The notes beneath the pieces were generated by a model. It saw only the letters and a program-made list of their open reading frames with translations, ran no database searches and had not been told where the DNA came from. The translations under genes and the position numbers were made by a program. A stretch of DNA of 64,000 nt, taken from the NCBI RefSeq assembly GCF_001767295.1, contig NZ_CP014944.1, positions 186,001 through 250,000 on the forward strand, in the 5' to 3' direction. Below, in pieces: positions 34,976 to 43,796 of the stretch (its first letter is position 1; each line of letters starts with the position of its first letter). The DNA is from Colwellia sp. PAMC 20917 (GTDB lineage: Bacteria > Pseudomonadota > Gammaproteobacteria > Enterobacterales > Alteromonadaceae).

Positions 34976-35284
34976 ATGAGAAATAAAATTGCTGTTATGA
35001 TTATTAGTGTATTGATTATAAAAATAATTAATACCAATACAGGTGTATTTATTAGTTCAACATCACAATTTTCGTTACTCCCTTTAATTCAACAGACTAA
35101 AGCATTTAACTCTGGAATTTATCAAATAGGTAACGGATTAATTATTGATTTTATAGCGAAACGTAAAAATCCCCATAAGAATAGAAAAAATAAATATATC
35201 AAGCGATGTCCAAATAAAAAAAGTGGCTGTGTTCATGTATCAACTAAGAAATCAAATCAACAACAAGGTAATAAAACGGCTTAA
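34976..35284 (+). CDS. small secreted or membrane-anchored basic protein, unknown
   Basis: 102 residues, family not recognised. Residues 1-30 form a hydrophobic signal or anchor segment (KIAVMIISVLIIKII). The remainder is short, and from about 68 it is strongly basic (KRKNPHKNRKNKYIKR) with two Cys (RCPNKKSGCVHV) that could pair or bind metal. The ribosome site is weak. It shares a duplicated promoter element with the subtilase gene downstream, which suggests co-regulation. Coding status is supported by the promoter element and the signal sequence, not by homology. Confidence 0.5.
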   Translation: MRNKIAVMIISVLIIKIINTNTGVFISSTSQFSLLPLIQQTKAFNSGIYQIGNGLIIDFIAKRKNPHKNRKNKYIKRCPNKKSGCVHVSTKKSNQQQGNKTA

Positions 35285-35478
35285 CGATTAAACTCATAGT
35301 ATTTGAAAATTTCCATAAGTAGTTCCCTGCATTTATTCATTCGACAAGCCCCATTTTAACTCAATGAATTATTATGACTTTCATTAATTTGTAGGTATTA
35401 ATTTTATCAAGCCTGACCGATATATAAGTCACCCTTATTATTTCATCACTCCCCTTTAAGCCAGTTAAAGTCATTGCT
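35285..35478. other. intergenic spacer before the subtilase promoter
   Basis: About 190 bases with no supported ORF. With copy B and the leader it makes up the 320-base gap upstream of the S8 peptidase gene. Confidence 0.4.
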
Positions 35479-35547
35479 AAGTAGTTTTATCACAGTGACC
35501 TAGGGGTTCTTCCCGATTATAACGCTCAAAAAAATTATGCACAGTAG
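35479..35547 (+). promoter_or_regulatory. 69-bp promoter element, copy B
   Basis: The second copy of the element (see copy A), 57 bases upstream of the S8 peptidase start. Core CTAGGGGTTCTTCCCGATTATAA is intact. Confidence 0.65.
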
Positions 35548-35604
35548 CTAAGTTAATGAAATTAAAATCATTCAAAATTATAATCATTCAAAAGGTATAA
35601 GAAA

Positions 35605-37671
35605 ATGAAAAAGACACTTTTGGCACTATCGGTTAGTGTACTTGCTGCGACCACATTTAATGTTAATGCTGATGCGCTTATTGGCTCAAAATTACAAACC
35701 TTGTTACCCACTTTAGTTCAAAGTACTAAAGTGATTGTTTCAACTCACCATTACAATGAACTCGATAATGTTATGGCAACTTTAAACGTTCCTTATTTAG
35801 CGTTAAAAGTATTACCTATGGCAGGAACTTCTTTAACTCGAAGCCAAATCAATAGCTTAGCTAAAGACTCACGGGTTAAGAGTATTTATTTTGATGCGCC
35901 TTTAGAATATTACAACTATAACTCTGGCGAAATTACCAGTGGTCATCTAGTACATGACGATTATGGTGTTTATGGTGAAGGTTCAACGATTGCAGTACTA
36001 GATTCAGGTGTTGATGCAACACACCCTGATTTATTACTCGGTGAAAAAACTATCCAAAATGTTAAAATTGCTGGTGATCTTGATTTTGCTGGTGGTAAGA
36101 ACTTATTTTTAGAAGGTGTGCCAAATTCGGATACGAGTTCAGGACACGGTACACATGTTGGCGGCACTGTTGCCGGTAGCGGTGATGCATCAAGAGATGA
36201 TGAACGTAGAAGTTTTTACCAGGCAGGCATCGCCCCAAAAGCAACTTTGGTGGGTCTAGGAGCTGGTGAAGCGATTTCAATTCTTTATGCTATTGCTGGC
36301 TTTGATTATGCAATCGCTAATAGCGAACGTTATAGCATAGATGTAATAACTAACAGTTGGGGTGGAGGTGACGGCGCAAGCTTTGATCCAAATAATCCAA
36401 CCAATCAAGCTTCTTATCAAGCTTACAAAAAAGGCATCGTAGTGACATTTGCCGCTTCTAATAGTGGCCCAGATGACAACACCCTTAATCAATATGCAAT
36501 TGCTCCATGGGTTATTAACGTTGCTGCTGGCACAACAGACCGTCAATTAGCTGATTTTTCAAGCCGAGGCGTTGAAGGTGACTGGATTAAAACACCTGAT
36601 ATTACTGCGCCAGGTAGCGCGATTGTATCAACACGAGCACTTAACACGCCATTGGGCGCTGCAGGTCCTATAATCGACCCTGCTCATCCAGAATATCACC
36701 TGTACTACGCAAGTATGAGTGGTACGTCAATGGCAACACCATTTGTTGCTGGTGTGGTCGGTTTATTGTTGGAAGTGAATCCACTGTTATCACCCGATCA
36801 AGTTGAACAAATTTTAAAAGACAGCGCAGATGAAATGCCGGGTTATAAAGTTCATCAAGTGGGTGCGGGTCATATTAACGTAAAAGCAGCTGTAGATTTG
36901 GCCAGAGTTACTATCGGCGAAAGAGCAGACTTTATCAACGGACAAACTGGCTGGTCAAGCCAAGGCGTTTGGTCTGAAGTTTCTGAAACTGATAACAATA
37001 TTAATTACAAAAAACGTTGGGCTGTAAAAAATAGTACCTTATCGTCAGATGGCACTTTTAAGCAAACACGACGTAGAAACGCGCAAATTAGCTTTGATTT
37101 CATTGGTGATAGTGTTCAATTAAAATATATAACTAATAATAGAAACGGTCATGCCGAATTATTTCTTGATGGTAAAAGCCAAGGTTTATTAGATTATTAT
37201 TCACCTCAACGTCAAGTTAAAACCGTTGCATTTAGAGATTTATCTACCGATAGTGTTCATAGCATAAGTCTTAAACGCGTTAACGGTACAGTTTCATTTG
37301 ACGGTATTTTACTCGACGGTCAATTAGTCGACTCAGCTGCAGTCATTATAGAAACTGACAGTACCTTTGCCGGTTCAGTTGGCCCATCATATGAAAATAT
37401 GGAAGTATCAGACCATGATATACAGCTGACAGACAACGTTTCTATGCTTAATGCTGTGTTAACCTGGTCAGGTGTTGCAGATTTAGATTTTGACTTGCTT
37501 AACGAAGCGGGTGAAGTTGTCGCTAACAGCGCCTCTTTAGATAACCCTGAAGAAATTAACTTTCGCCCAACTAGCGGTGGACTTTATACGCTACGCGTTA
37601 ATGGTTATATTTCAGTAGCTACTGACTATACGATTGCAGTAACAACATCAAAACTTGAAACTAATGATTAA
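35605..37671 (+). CDS. secreted subtilisin-like serine protease (S8) with PPC-like C-terminal domain
   Basis: 688 residues. Signal peptide 1-22 (MKKTLLALSVSVLAATTFNVNA). A propeptide-like inhibitor domain spans about 35-105. The catalytic domain has Asp in TIAVLDSGVDATHPD (about 133), His in SSGHGTHVGGTVAG (about 194), Asn in AASNSGPDDN and Ser in MSGTSMATPFVAG (about 373). The region 440-580 is beta-rich and of unknown type. Residues 590-685 form a PPC-like domain (TWSGVADLDFDLLNEAGEVV, YTLRVNGY) that is normally cleaved off after secretion. AAGG site 10 bases before the ATG. Own promoter element upstream and terminator downstream. Probably an extracellular nutrient-acquiring protease. Confidence 0.94.
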   Translation: MKKTLLALSVSVLAATTFNVNADALIGSKLQTLLPTLVQSTKVIVSTHHYNELDNVMATLNVPYLALKVLPMAGTSLTRSQINSLAKDSRVKSIYFDAPLEYYNYNSGEITSGHLVHDDYGVYGEGSTIAVLDSGVDATHPDLLLGEKTIQNVKIAGDLDFAGGKNLFLEGVPNSDTSSGHGTHVGGTVAGSGDASRDDERRSFYQAGIAPKATLVGLGAGEAISILYAIAGFDYAIANSERYSIDVITNSWGGGDGASFDPNNPTNQASYQAYKKGIVVTFAASNSGPDDNTLNQYAIAPWVINVAAGTTDRQLADFSSRGVEGDWIKTPDITAPGSAIVSTRALNTPLGAAGPIIDPAHPEYHLYYASMSGTSMATPFVAGVVGLLLEVNPLLSPDQVEQILKDSADEMPGYKVHQVGAGHINVKAAVDLARVTIGERADFINGQTGWSSQGVWSEVSETDNNINYKKRWAVKNSTLSSDGTFKQTRRRNAQISFDFIGDSVQLKYITNNRNGHAELFLDGKSQGLLDYYSPQRQVKTVAFRDLSTDSVHSISLKRVNGTVSFDGILLDGQLVDSAAVIIETDSTFAGSVGPSYENMEVSDHDIQLTDNVSMLNAVLTWSGVADLDFDLLNEAGEVVANSASLDNPEEINFRPTSGGLYTLRVNGYISVATDYTIAVTTSKLETND

Positions 37672-37686
37672 TTATTTAGTTTAAGT

Positions 37687-37721
37687 ATTAAGCCGCTAGA
37701 TTAACCTAGCGGCTTTTTTTA
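37687..37721 (+). terminator. terminator after the S8 peptidase gene
   Basis: Stem AAGCCGCTAG / CTAGCGGCTT with a short loop, followed by seven T. Confidence 0.92.
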
Positions 37722-38047
37722 TGGCTAATTTTTATTTATTTTCTCTATTTTTTTCAACCTAGTCAGTAATCATCAATGCTACTTTCTCGTTTAGCGTTTC
37801 TTGCACAAATAAGACAGTAGAGTCACTACCTTTAACGCTCACTAAAGCCAAAAAAGCGATACGTTGTAATGTACTAGATGAGTATCAAAAAGGTTTATTA
37901 ACACGAACGTAAAGATGAATGTTAACAATTAATAGCGTAATACCGTCGATATCCAATAAAATGAGCGTTAAGACCTTTAATTTGATTATAACTTCAGCTG
38001 ACAAAAGTTTACGGATTTTTATCACTAACACCAATTAAATAACGGTT
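37722..38047. other. intergenic remnant region
   Basis: About 325 bases. On the minus strand a short open stretch from about 37900 to 37758 reads STLQRIAFLALVSVKGSDS...EKVALMITD and stops; it has no start codon or known homologue and may be a gene fragment. Nothing else is supported. Confidence 0.3.
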
Positions 38048-38083
38048 AAAAAAAGCGCTAACCATGACGATTAGCGCTTTTAT
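38048..38083 (-). terminator. terminator-like hairpin after the PEP-CTERM pseudogene
   Basis: AGCGCTAA / TTAGCGCT with seven A on the left (T-run on the minus strand). It lies 29 bases beyond the pseudogene stop, where a terminator of the original gene would be. Confidence 0.75.
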
Positions 38084-38111
38084 AATCAAAGATTAAAACC
38101 CTAAATTAAGA

Positions 38112-38480
38112 TTATTTTTTTAAAGACCTCGTCATTAATCCCATCAGCCCTAACGCAAATATTGCTAATATGGACGGCTCAGGAACATCGGTTACTGATG
38201 CTGATACTTGACCCAAGGCATCAGCGTTAACAGGCGTTGCTACAGCGAAAAAATCTAATGGGTCACTCACGGTAAATTAATTTACCACTACCGAAAAATC
38301 GGTCGTCCCTGCCTCTATTGCCAGCAATGTGAACTTTCGCAATAAAAATAACCACTTAATGGAGTAAAATTAATAAATCCAATAGCTACGCCATTTCCAA
38401 CTTGACTCCACAACATAGCAATAGTTGAAAGAGTAATTATTCCGGCGTTAGCATTTCCACCAAACGTTGCACTCAAGATT
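38112..38480 (-). pseudogene. decayed PEP-CTERM sorting-signal protein
   Basis: The minus-strand 3' end reads DVPEPSILAIFALGLMGL then MTRSLKK and stop: a textbook PEP-CTERM signal (PEP motif, hydrophobic helix, basic tail) recognised by exosortase. Upstream, in the same frame, FTLLAIEAGTTDFSVVVN is followed by a TAA and then FTVSDPLDFFAVATPVNADA. Further up, FGGNANAGIITLSTIAMLW and a GFINFTPLSG stretch are in another frame. So the gene has at least one stop and one frameshift and no intact start. Its cargo domain cannot be named. It implies that the lineage has, or had, an exosortase system; none is in this window. Confidence 0.8.
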
Positions 38481-38838
38481 AACTACTAGTGAAAATGCAT
38501 CTGGTGCCCGTTTTGTATACCAGACTTTGTAAAAAATTGCGTACCAAAGCCACTTTATCGATTTCATCAAAAATTAGTAGTGAAAATAATAAATTGCAAC
38601 GATCATTTTCAATAATAGAGAGCAATATAGGGTGTTTAAATAAAAACAAAGAAAGTGCAGCTTGTTTAACTTAACAATTCTGCTTAAAAGTAGTAGCCAC
38701 TTGACCATCAGGATGGATAATTAAATAATGGATGCACTATTTTTTCAATACGTATATTTGTACCTTCTCTTCTCGTTGATTCCTCACTAATAAGATATTT
38801 TTTGGTGGGTGGCAAAACACTTTTAGCAAAAAAAAGAC
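38481..38838. other. decayed intergenic stretch upstream of the PEP-CTERM remnant
   Basis: About 360 bases. A few residues in mixed frames (for example YTKRAPDAFSLVVN on the minus strand near 38500) suggest that the pseudogene extended further. No intact ORF is supported. Confidence 0.35.
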
Positions 38839-38871
38839 AAAAAAAAGCCCACTTATATCACTAAGTGGGCT
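38839..38871 (-). terminator. terminator of the M36 peptidase gene
   Basis: AGCCCACTTA / TAAGTGGGCT with a T-run on the minus strand, 22 bases past the stop at 38893. Confidence 0.93.
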
Positions 38872-38892
38872 ATTACTTTTTTTAGTAAATGA

Positions 38893-41800
38893 TTAAAGTG
38901 TCGCTGTTGTACCCATCATTGGCGCAGCAGTTACTGACTTCACATCGTCAGGTTCAACGACCATAATCGTGCCATTAGCTGGGTTTACTACAAACTCAAC
39001 TAATTCCACAGAACCTACAGCAGACTCAGCAGTACTTGCTTCGGTACTCGCATCTGATTCATTTAGTACCATTTGGTCTAGCACAATAGTAAATTGAGTT
39101 GGACCATTGGCATAACCTTTAACACGCAAGGTGTAGCTTTCGCCACCAACAACCGTACTACCTACCTGCTCTGAAGGGCCTAAGTTACCTGAAGTAACCA
39201 TGACATTACCTTCACTGTCGAGCATTGAGAAATCCAAATCTGGATAGGCTCCACCCACTTCAGTATCTGCTGTTAAGGTTGCAACAATACTTTGTGCACT
39301 TGTCTGTGCTGTAAAGACCACATCAACATAATCAACACCGTCAGCAACTTCTACGTCTGTAGTGCCAATAGCAACTAAGCCTTTATGCTCAGAGATATTA
39401 TGATAAACCACGGTACGATCAGCACTTGGTGATTTATCAACAGGTGCTTGACTACCATTAGCCGCTTGTGATGGCATTAGTACTTTAGCGAACACTTCAG
39501 CCGTAAAGGTAAACTGTTCAAACCTTGGGTTGTTAAATACATAAGTACGAGCAGAAGAATCCATTCCTGGTGCTAAAGATTCGTTATACGTAAACGTTGC
39601 GGTATCTCCATCTTGGCCAGTACCCCCATTATCAGCATTATCCAAAGTCACTCTAGTGTTATTAATCGAAACAATATTAAAGTTGATAGGGCCAAATAAA
39701 TCCACGTCACCTGTATTTGTTAACGTATAATCAATACTAACCTGACCATCAGGTACTAAATAATTACTGAATTTATATTCAATGTTATCAGTAATATCCG
39801 TTGTTTTTAACTGAGTCATCGCCGTACCTGACAATTTAGAAAAACCAACTTGACCCGAAGCGTTAACTTCAATAGCACGAACAACATATTGATAATCATA
39901 AGCATCAATACCTTGACCAGCGCCACGACCAAAGCCTTGACCTTTATCACTGTAACTAGCATTTGATACAAACTCTACATGGGTATAGCCATTGTTTTCT
40001 ATATCGCCGTCGACATATTCACGACCCGGTACACCAGCGAATAAACGAGCTGGACTGCCACCTTTACGCTTTAATATTTGATAGCCAATGGCATTATCTA
40101 CTTCATTCCAAGTCACTTCAATCGTGTCTGGTGTGGTAATCGTTGCAACAATATTTTGTGGTGCAGCTGGTGCTTCTTGATCCGCAGTAAATTCACTTAC
40201 CGCTGTTGAAATCATCTGCACACCACCTAATGGAGCTGAAGCGTTTAATCCCAATTCACGAGCGGCAAATACACGTTCAATAATAGCATGATGTTGACCT
40301 AGAGATTTAGCATCAACAGAGTCAGTTGGATATAGCATAGCGTCAGCTGTTAATGCCGCATCTCGCGCTTTAACAAAGGTATCTGGCGCACTAACACCTA
40401 AAACATACATAGAGCCAAGGAAAATACGTTCCCAAGTTTCTTTACCTAAACTGGTTAACTGTGTTGCTTCACCCGTTGTTGGATCTGGGCGAGCAAAGTC
40501 ATTAGCTGGATACATCTCTAGCATAATTTCTCGTAAGTCCCACATCGCGCCGGCATATATTTCGCCATCTCTGTGTACTTCAAAGTCGTCACCGCGTGTG
40601 CCTAATTGTGAATAACGTAATTGGCTTTGGCCACTTCGAATATATTCAAAAGAATCAGGATCTGTACCATTTTCGCGTAATAAGTCTCTTAACCCACAAC
40701 CTGCAACTGGGTAACTACCTAAATCAGGTGTTTCACCTATAGTATAAGCCCATAAATCGGCTTGCCCTTCGTTCAAGGCGCCACCTTCAGGGCTACCTTC
40801 AAAGCCAGCAATAGGTGTGATAGTCGCATGCGTACCTTCGTGCATTGGTACACTAAAATCTATTGCTAAGTTGTTAAAGTAATAACCATGACCATAAAAT
40901 GTTGGGTTAACAACCACTTCCTGACCACCAATTTCTTGTGTAAGGGGTATAGCAAAAGCATTATCTAAGTTTACTATTTTATTTAAAAGCTCAGGATCAC
41001 TAAAGTCTATATCTTGAGCTTCTAGTGCCATAAACACGTTAGGTATATGAACGACACCTACTAAAGGCGTTGACTCATTAGGGTATTGATCAGGAAAACT
41101 ACCACTGCCAAACCCTCTAGCATGAACATCGTCACCATCTTTGTGCAAATAGTCTAAATATTCCATTAAGTTAGTGATATATATAAATTGACTAATACCG
41201 TCGAATTGCTGTGCAGGCTCAGCAGTATGATCTTTTTCATTAACGCGGCCATAAAGAGGTGCAGCGTCTTGGTCAAAATAATAAGTGCCTAAAGCCGCTT
41301 GAGCGAATGGCAATTTGCTCGATGAAGCATTAAGAATAAGTGCATTAGTACCCGTTAATACACTGCCAACACCTGTTACTCGGTTAGTTTCATCAAATTT
41401 TCTTAATTTAATGCGCAATAACCCTTCAGGTGTGCCCGTTAAACCGCCATCTGCATCAACAATTTCACAAGAGTCTTGTAATTCTTTAGTGATCGGTGGG
41501 AAAGTCGGAAAATAATCAGCAAATTGATCGGTTGGTTGTGGCTCTTCGGCCGTGCGAACTTGATCTTCGCGGTAAACTATCTCACCGGTTTGTGCATCAA
41601 CCATGTATTTAAATACGCCAAAAGGATTCGTTGAGTAGTAATAAAACTGCCAAACTAAACTATGGCTATCAGCCGTTTGCACTATGCGCAGCTCTGGTAT
41701 CGGTGTTTTAAACACACCTAGCTCTGCTGCTATTAATTCATAGGCCGGGGTTAGTATTGACATAGCCTCTGCGGGGATATTCTTTTGAAATTGTACAAGA

Positions 41801-42420
41801 TTACGCGTTGCCATTAACACCGCATCATCAGCAGATAATCCCGGTTGACCCGCTACGGTAAGGGCTTTTTGATAAGGACCCATAATGGCGCGAACGTTGT
41901 TGTTACCATCAATAACAACACCTAAACCATTGCCATCAACAAGAATACCATCGACAACTTGATCGAAACGAACAACTTGTCCACCTAATGCCGCTTTAGA
42001 GCGATTACGATTATATTTCAGTTGGTCATTGCTTAAACCTTCAAAAATTTGCTGATTGTCGGTAATGAAATTACGCGCCATATTCTCAACAGAGGTACCC
42101 GCCGTTTTAACGGTCATGCCGGTAATAGCATCAACAGTCCCTGTCGCTTGATTGATATTTACCTGTGCGTTTGGATTAGCTGCTTGAAAGTGACTGATGG
42201 CTTGAGCCTGATCAGCGCTTAAACTCATTAAGGTATTTAGGCCAGTATCTTGAATTTGATTAATGTTTGGTACACCAGCAACGTCAAAATTTAAGATTTT
42301 ATTGGCAGTATTACTACCAGTAATGATACCGCTTGTTGATGCATGAACTTGACTAGATATAACGCTTAGCGGAACAGTCAATGCAAAAGCAATGGCACTT
42401 GATATTAATGTATTCTTCAT
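38893..42420 (-). CDS. secreted M36 (fungalysin-like) zinc metallopeptidase, multidomain
   Basis: About 1175 residues from ATG 42420, with an AAGG site 9-10 bases upstream. Signal peptide about 1-27 (ISSAIAFALTVPLSVISSQVHA). An N-terminal FTP-like propeptide region spans about 45-300 (RNFITDNQQIF, VVRFDQVVDGILVDGNG, YMVDAQTGEIVYRED). Catalytic zinc site HEGTH in VPMHEGTHATITP near 525 with the third ligand Glu in ALNEGQADLWAY near 545. After about 775 come a fibronectin type III-like domain (APQNIVATITTPDTIEVTW, YQILKRKGG), a beta-rich part, and a PPC-like domain near 1040-1130 (LTADTEVGGAYPDLDFSML, YTLRVKGY). Extracellular protease, probably co-regulated with the S8 enzyme. The short post-PPC tail is not a PEP-CTERM signal. 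Confidence 0.92.
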   Translation of the reverse strand: MKNTLISSAIAFALTVPLSVISSQVHASTSGIITGSNTANKILNFDVAGVPNINQIQDTGLNTLMSLSADQAQAISHFQAANPNAQVNINQATGTVDAITGMTVKTAGTSVENMARNFITDNQQIFEGLSNDQLKYNRNRSKAALGGQVVRFDQVVDGILVDGNGLGVVIDGNNNVRAIMGPYQKALTVAGQPGLSADDAVLMATRNLVQFQKNIPAEAMSILTPAYELIAAELGVFKTPIPELRIVQTADSHSLVWQFYYYSTNPFGVFKYMVDAQTGEIVYREDQVRTAEEPQPTDQFADYFPTFPPITKELQDSCEIVDADGGLTGTPEGLLRIKLRKFDETNRVTGVGSVLTGTNALILNASSSKLPFAQAALGTYYFDQDAAPLYGRVNEKDHTAEPAQQFDGISQFIYITNLMEYLDYLHKDGDDVHARGFGSGSFPDQYPNESTPLVGVVHIPNVFMALEAQDIDFSDPELLNKIVNLDNAFAIPLTQEIGGQEVVVNPTFYGHGYYFNNLAIDFSVPMHEGTHATITPIAGFEGSPEGGALNEGQADLWAYTIGETPDLGSYPVAGCGLRDLLRENGTDPDSFEYIRSGQSQLRYSQLGTRGDDFEVHRDGEIYAGAMWDLREIMLEMYPANDFARPDPTTGEATQLTSLGKETWERIFLGSMYVLGVSAPDTFVKARDAALTADAMLYPTDSVDAKSLGQHHAIIERVFAARELGLNASAPLGGVQMISTAVSEFTADQEAPAAPQNIVATITTPDTIEVTWNEVDNAIGYQILKRKGGSPARLFAGVPGREYVDGDIENNGYTHVEFVSNASYSDKGQGFGRGAGQGIDAYDYQYVVRAIEVNASGQVGFSKLSGTAMTQLKTTDITDNIEYKFSNYLVPDGQVSIDYTLTNTGDVDLFGPINFNIVSINNTRVTLDNADNGGTGQDGDTATFTYNESLAPGMDSSARTYVFNNPRFEQFTFTAEVFAKVLMPSQAANGSQAPVDKSPSADRTVVYHNISEHKGLVAIGTTDVEVADGVDYVDVVFTAQTSAQSIVATLTADTEVGGAYPDLDFSMLDSEGNVMVTSGNLGPSEQVGSTVVGGESYTLRVKGYANGPTQFTIVLDQMVLNESDASTEASTAESAVGSVELVEFVVNPANGTIMVVEPDDVKSVTAAPMMGTTATL

Positions 42421-42429
42421 TGTAATCAC

Positions 42430-42785
42430 CTTTTATTATTTGTGACCTTGAGCATGATAATTAAACATATAAGTCAACATCATTCGCTTTCATGGACACT
42501 TTATGGGTAAGAAAATTATTTACTTAGCTAGGGTGCCCATTTCTCAGACAAAAAATAATCAGGTATTCCCCTCTTTTACGCTAGGTATTAACCCCCAGTG
42601 TTATTACTGCTTATCTATGTAGAAGAACAAGGTAAAATAAAAACTCACTTAAAGCATTGAAATATAAACTTAAAAAAACAAAGACTTTAAATTTGTATTT
42701 TTATTTAAATAAACTTGGAATAAATATCTCACATCATCCGTTATCTAAGTGTCATTAACATAAACAAACCTTAGAGGAAGCAAAC
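42430..42785. promoter_or_regulatory. divergent promoter region with GGGG boxes
   Basis: 356 bases between the M36 peptidase (minus) and the repeat protein (plus). On the minus strand, GGGGAATACCTGATTAT (about 42555-42571) resembles the GGGGTTCTTCC-GATTAT core of the 69-bp elements, and a second box GGGGGTTAATACCTAGCG lies about 25 bases further upstream. The similarity is partial. No named regulator site recognised. Confidence 0.4.
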
Positions 42786-43733
42786 ATGACTTCATTAAAT
42801 AAAATTGCAAAAGTATTGGTAGTAAGCGGATTAAGTTGTTGGGTAAGTGTTGCACAAGCAAACACTATTCAAATTAATCAAGACGCCCAAGTTAATCAGA
42901 ATACTCAATTATCTCAAGGAATTGATAGCACTGATAATTCAGCACAAATGTCGGCACATTCAGACAGTTCCGCAACGAGTAATACACAAGTTACGGCTAA
43001 TAACACAGACAACAATCCGCAAGCCTCTGCTCCAAGTGAACCAGCGCAAAGCGAACCAACAGAGCAGCAAGTCAGTAATGGCATTAATGCAACAAGCGCT
43101 AAAGCTTTTGATAGCAATAATCAGATGATTACAACCCTAACAAATAATATGGGAAGCACTGTCAATATAACCGCTGGTGTTGCGGCCACGTTGAGCCAAT
43201 CACTGAACCAATCACTGAACCAATCACTTACCCAAGTTAGCACAACAGAGCTTCCAGAAAATGATATTCCCCAAGAGAATGAAACGACACCTGATGAAGA
43301 CTTAGCTGAATCTGAAGAGGTTGCTAGGGCGTCCAACCTTGATAGCCAAACGTCTTTTGCTAATACGTCGCAGCTGTCGCAGAGTTTATCGCAAGGCATG
43401 TTTGAAAATATGTCAGGAGGCTTACAAAATGCTAATGCGTTAGATACCGCCACCTCTTTAACTGGTACCTCGCAACTGTCGCAGAGTTTGTCAGGAGATT
43501 TGCAAAACATTGCCGCTGCAGATGCAGCAGCACAAACCACACAAGTATTAGAGCAAAGTATTAATGCCAATATTGTTAATTCAATTACCAGCGACACGCA
43601 AAGTGTTATCACTCAAGACGTGAATAGCCAAATTAGTCGTGTAGTTACTGAGCAGGTTAACGCTGAGATTGCTGCAGCAACTGCCGCTGAAGTGGTAAGC
43701 ACTTTGGCAAGCGACTTAGCTATTGGCTTGTAA
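42786..43733 (+). CDS. secreted Ser/Gln/Asn-rich repeat protein, unknown
   Basis: 315 residues, no family recognised. Signal peptide 1-25 (VLVVSGLSCWVSVAQA). The rest has almost no Trp, Cys or Tyr and is rich in Ser, Gln, Asn, Ala and Thr. Repeats: NQSL three times in a row near 140 (12-bp DNA unit, 43196-43231), and TSQLSQSLS twice (near 195 and 228), plus NQDAQVNQNTQLSQ at the start. A Glu-rich spacer lies near 160-180. Composition and repeats recall amyloid-forming or fibre surface proteins such as curli subunits, but the exact curlin repeat is not present. It is 63 bases upstream of a barrel gene and GAGGAAG precedes the ATG. Function unknown. Confidence 0.75.
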   Translation: MTSLNKIAKVLVVSGLSCWVSVAQANTIQINQDAQVNQNTQLSQGIDSTDNSAQMSAHSDSSATSNTQVTANNTDNNPQASAPSEPAQSEPTEQQVSNGINATSAKAFDSNNQMITTLTNNMGSTVNITAGVAATLSQSLNQSLNQSLTQVSTTELPENDIPQENETTPDEDLAESEEVARASNLDSQTSFANTSQLSQSLSQGMFENMSGGLQNANALDTATSLTGTSQLSQSLSGDLQNIAAADAAAQTTQVLEQSINANIVNSITSDTQSVITQDVNSQISRVVTEQVNAEIAAATAAEVVSTLASDLAIGL

Positions 43734-43796
43734 TTTTACTGACTAACTTGTTAAATGCGCCAGTGACCCTGGCGCATCCTATTTGAGGAAATTAAG

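Noticed and set aside
38489-38674. 61-codon plus-strand ORF near the PEP-CTERM relic
   Set aside because: No ribosome site and no recognisable domain. It lies in decayed DNA where the opposite strand carries the gene remnant.
42914-43612. Open antisense frames inside the repeat protein gene
   Set aside because: They mirror the low-complexity Ser/Gln codons of the plus-strand gene and have no signal, start site or family match.
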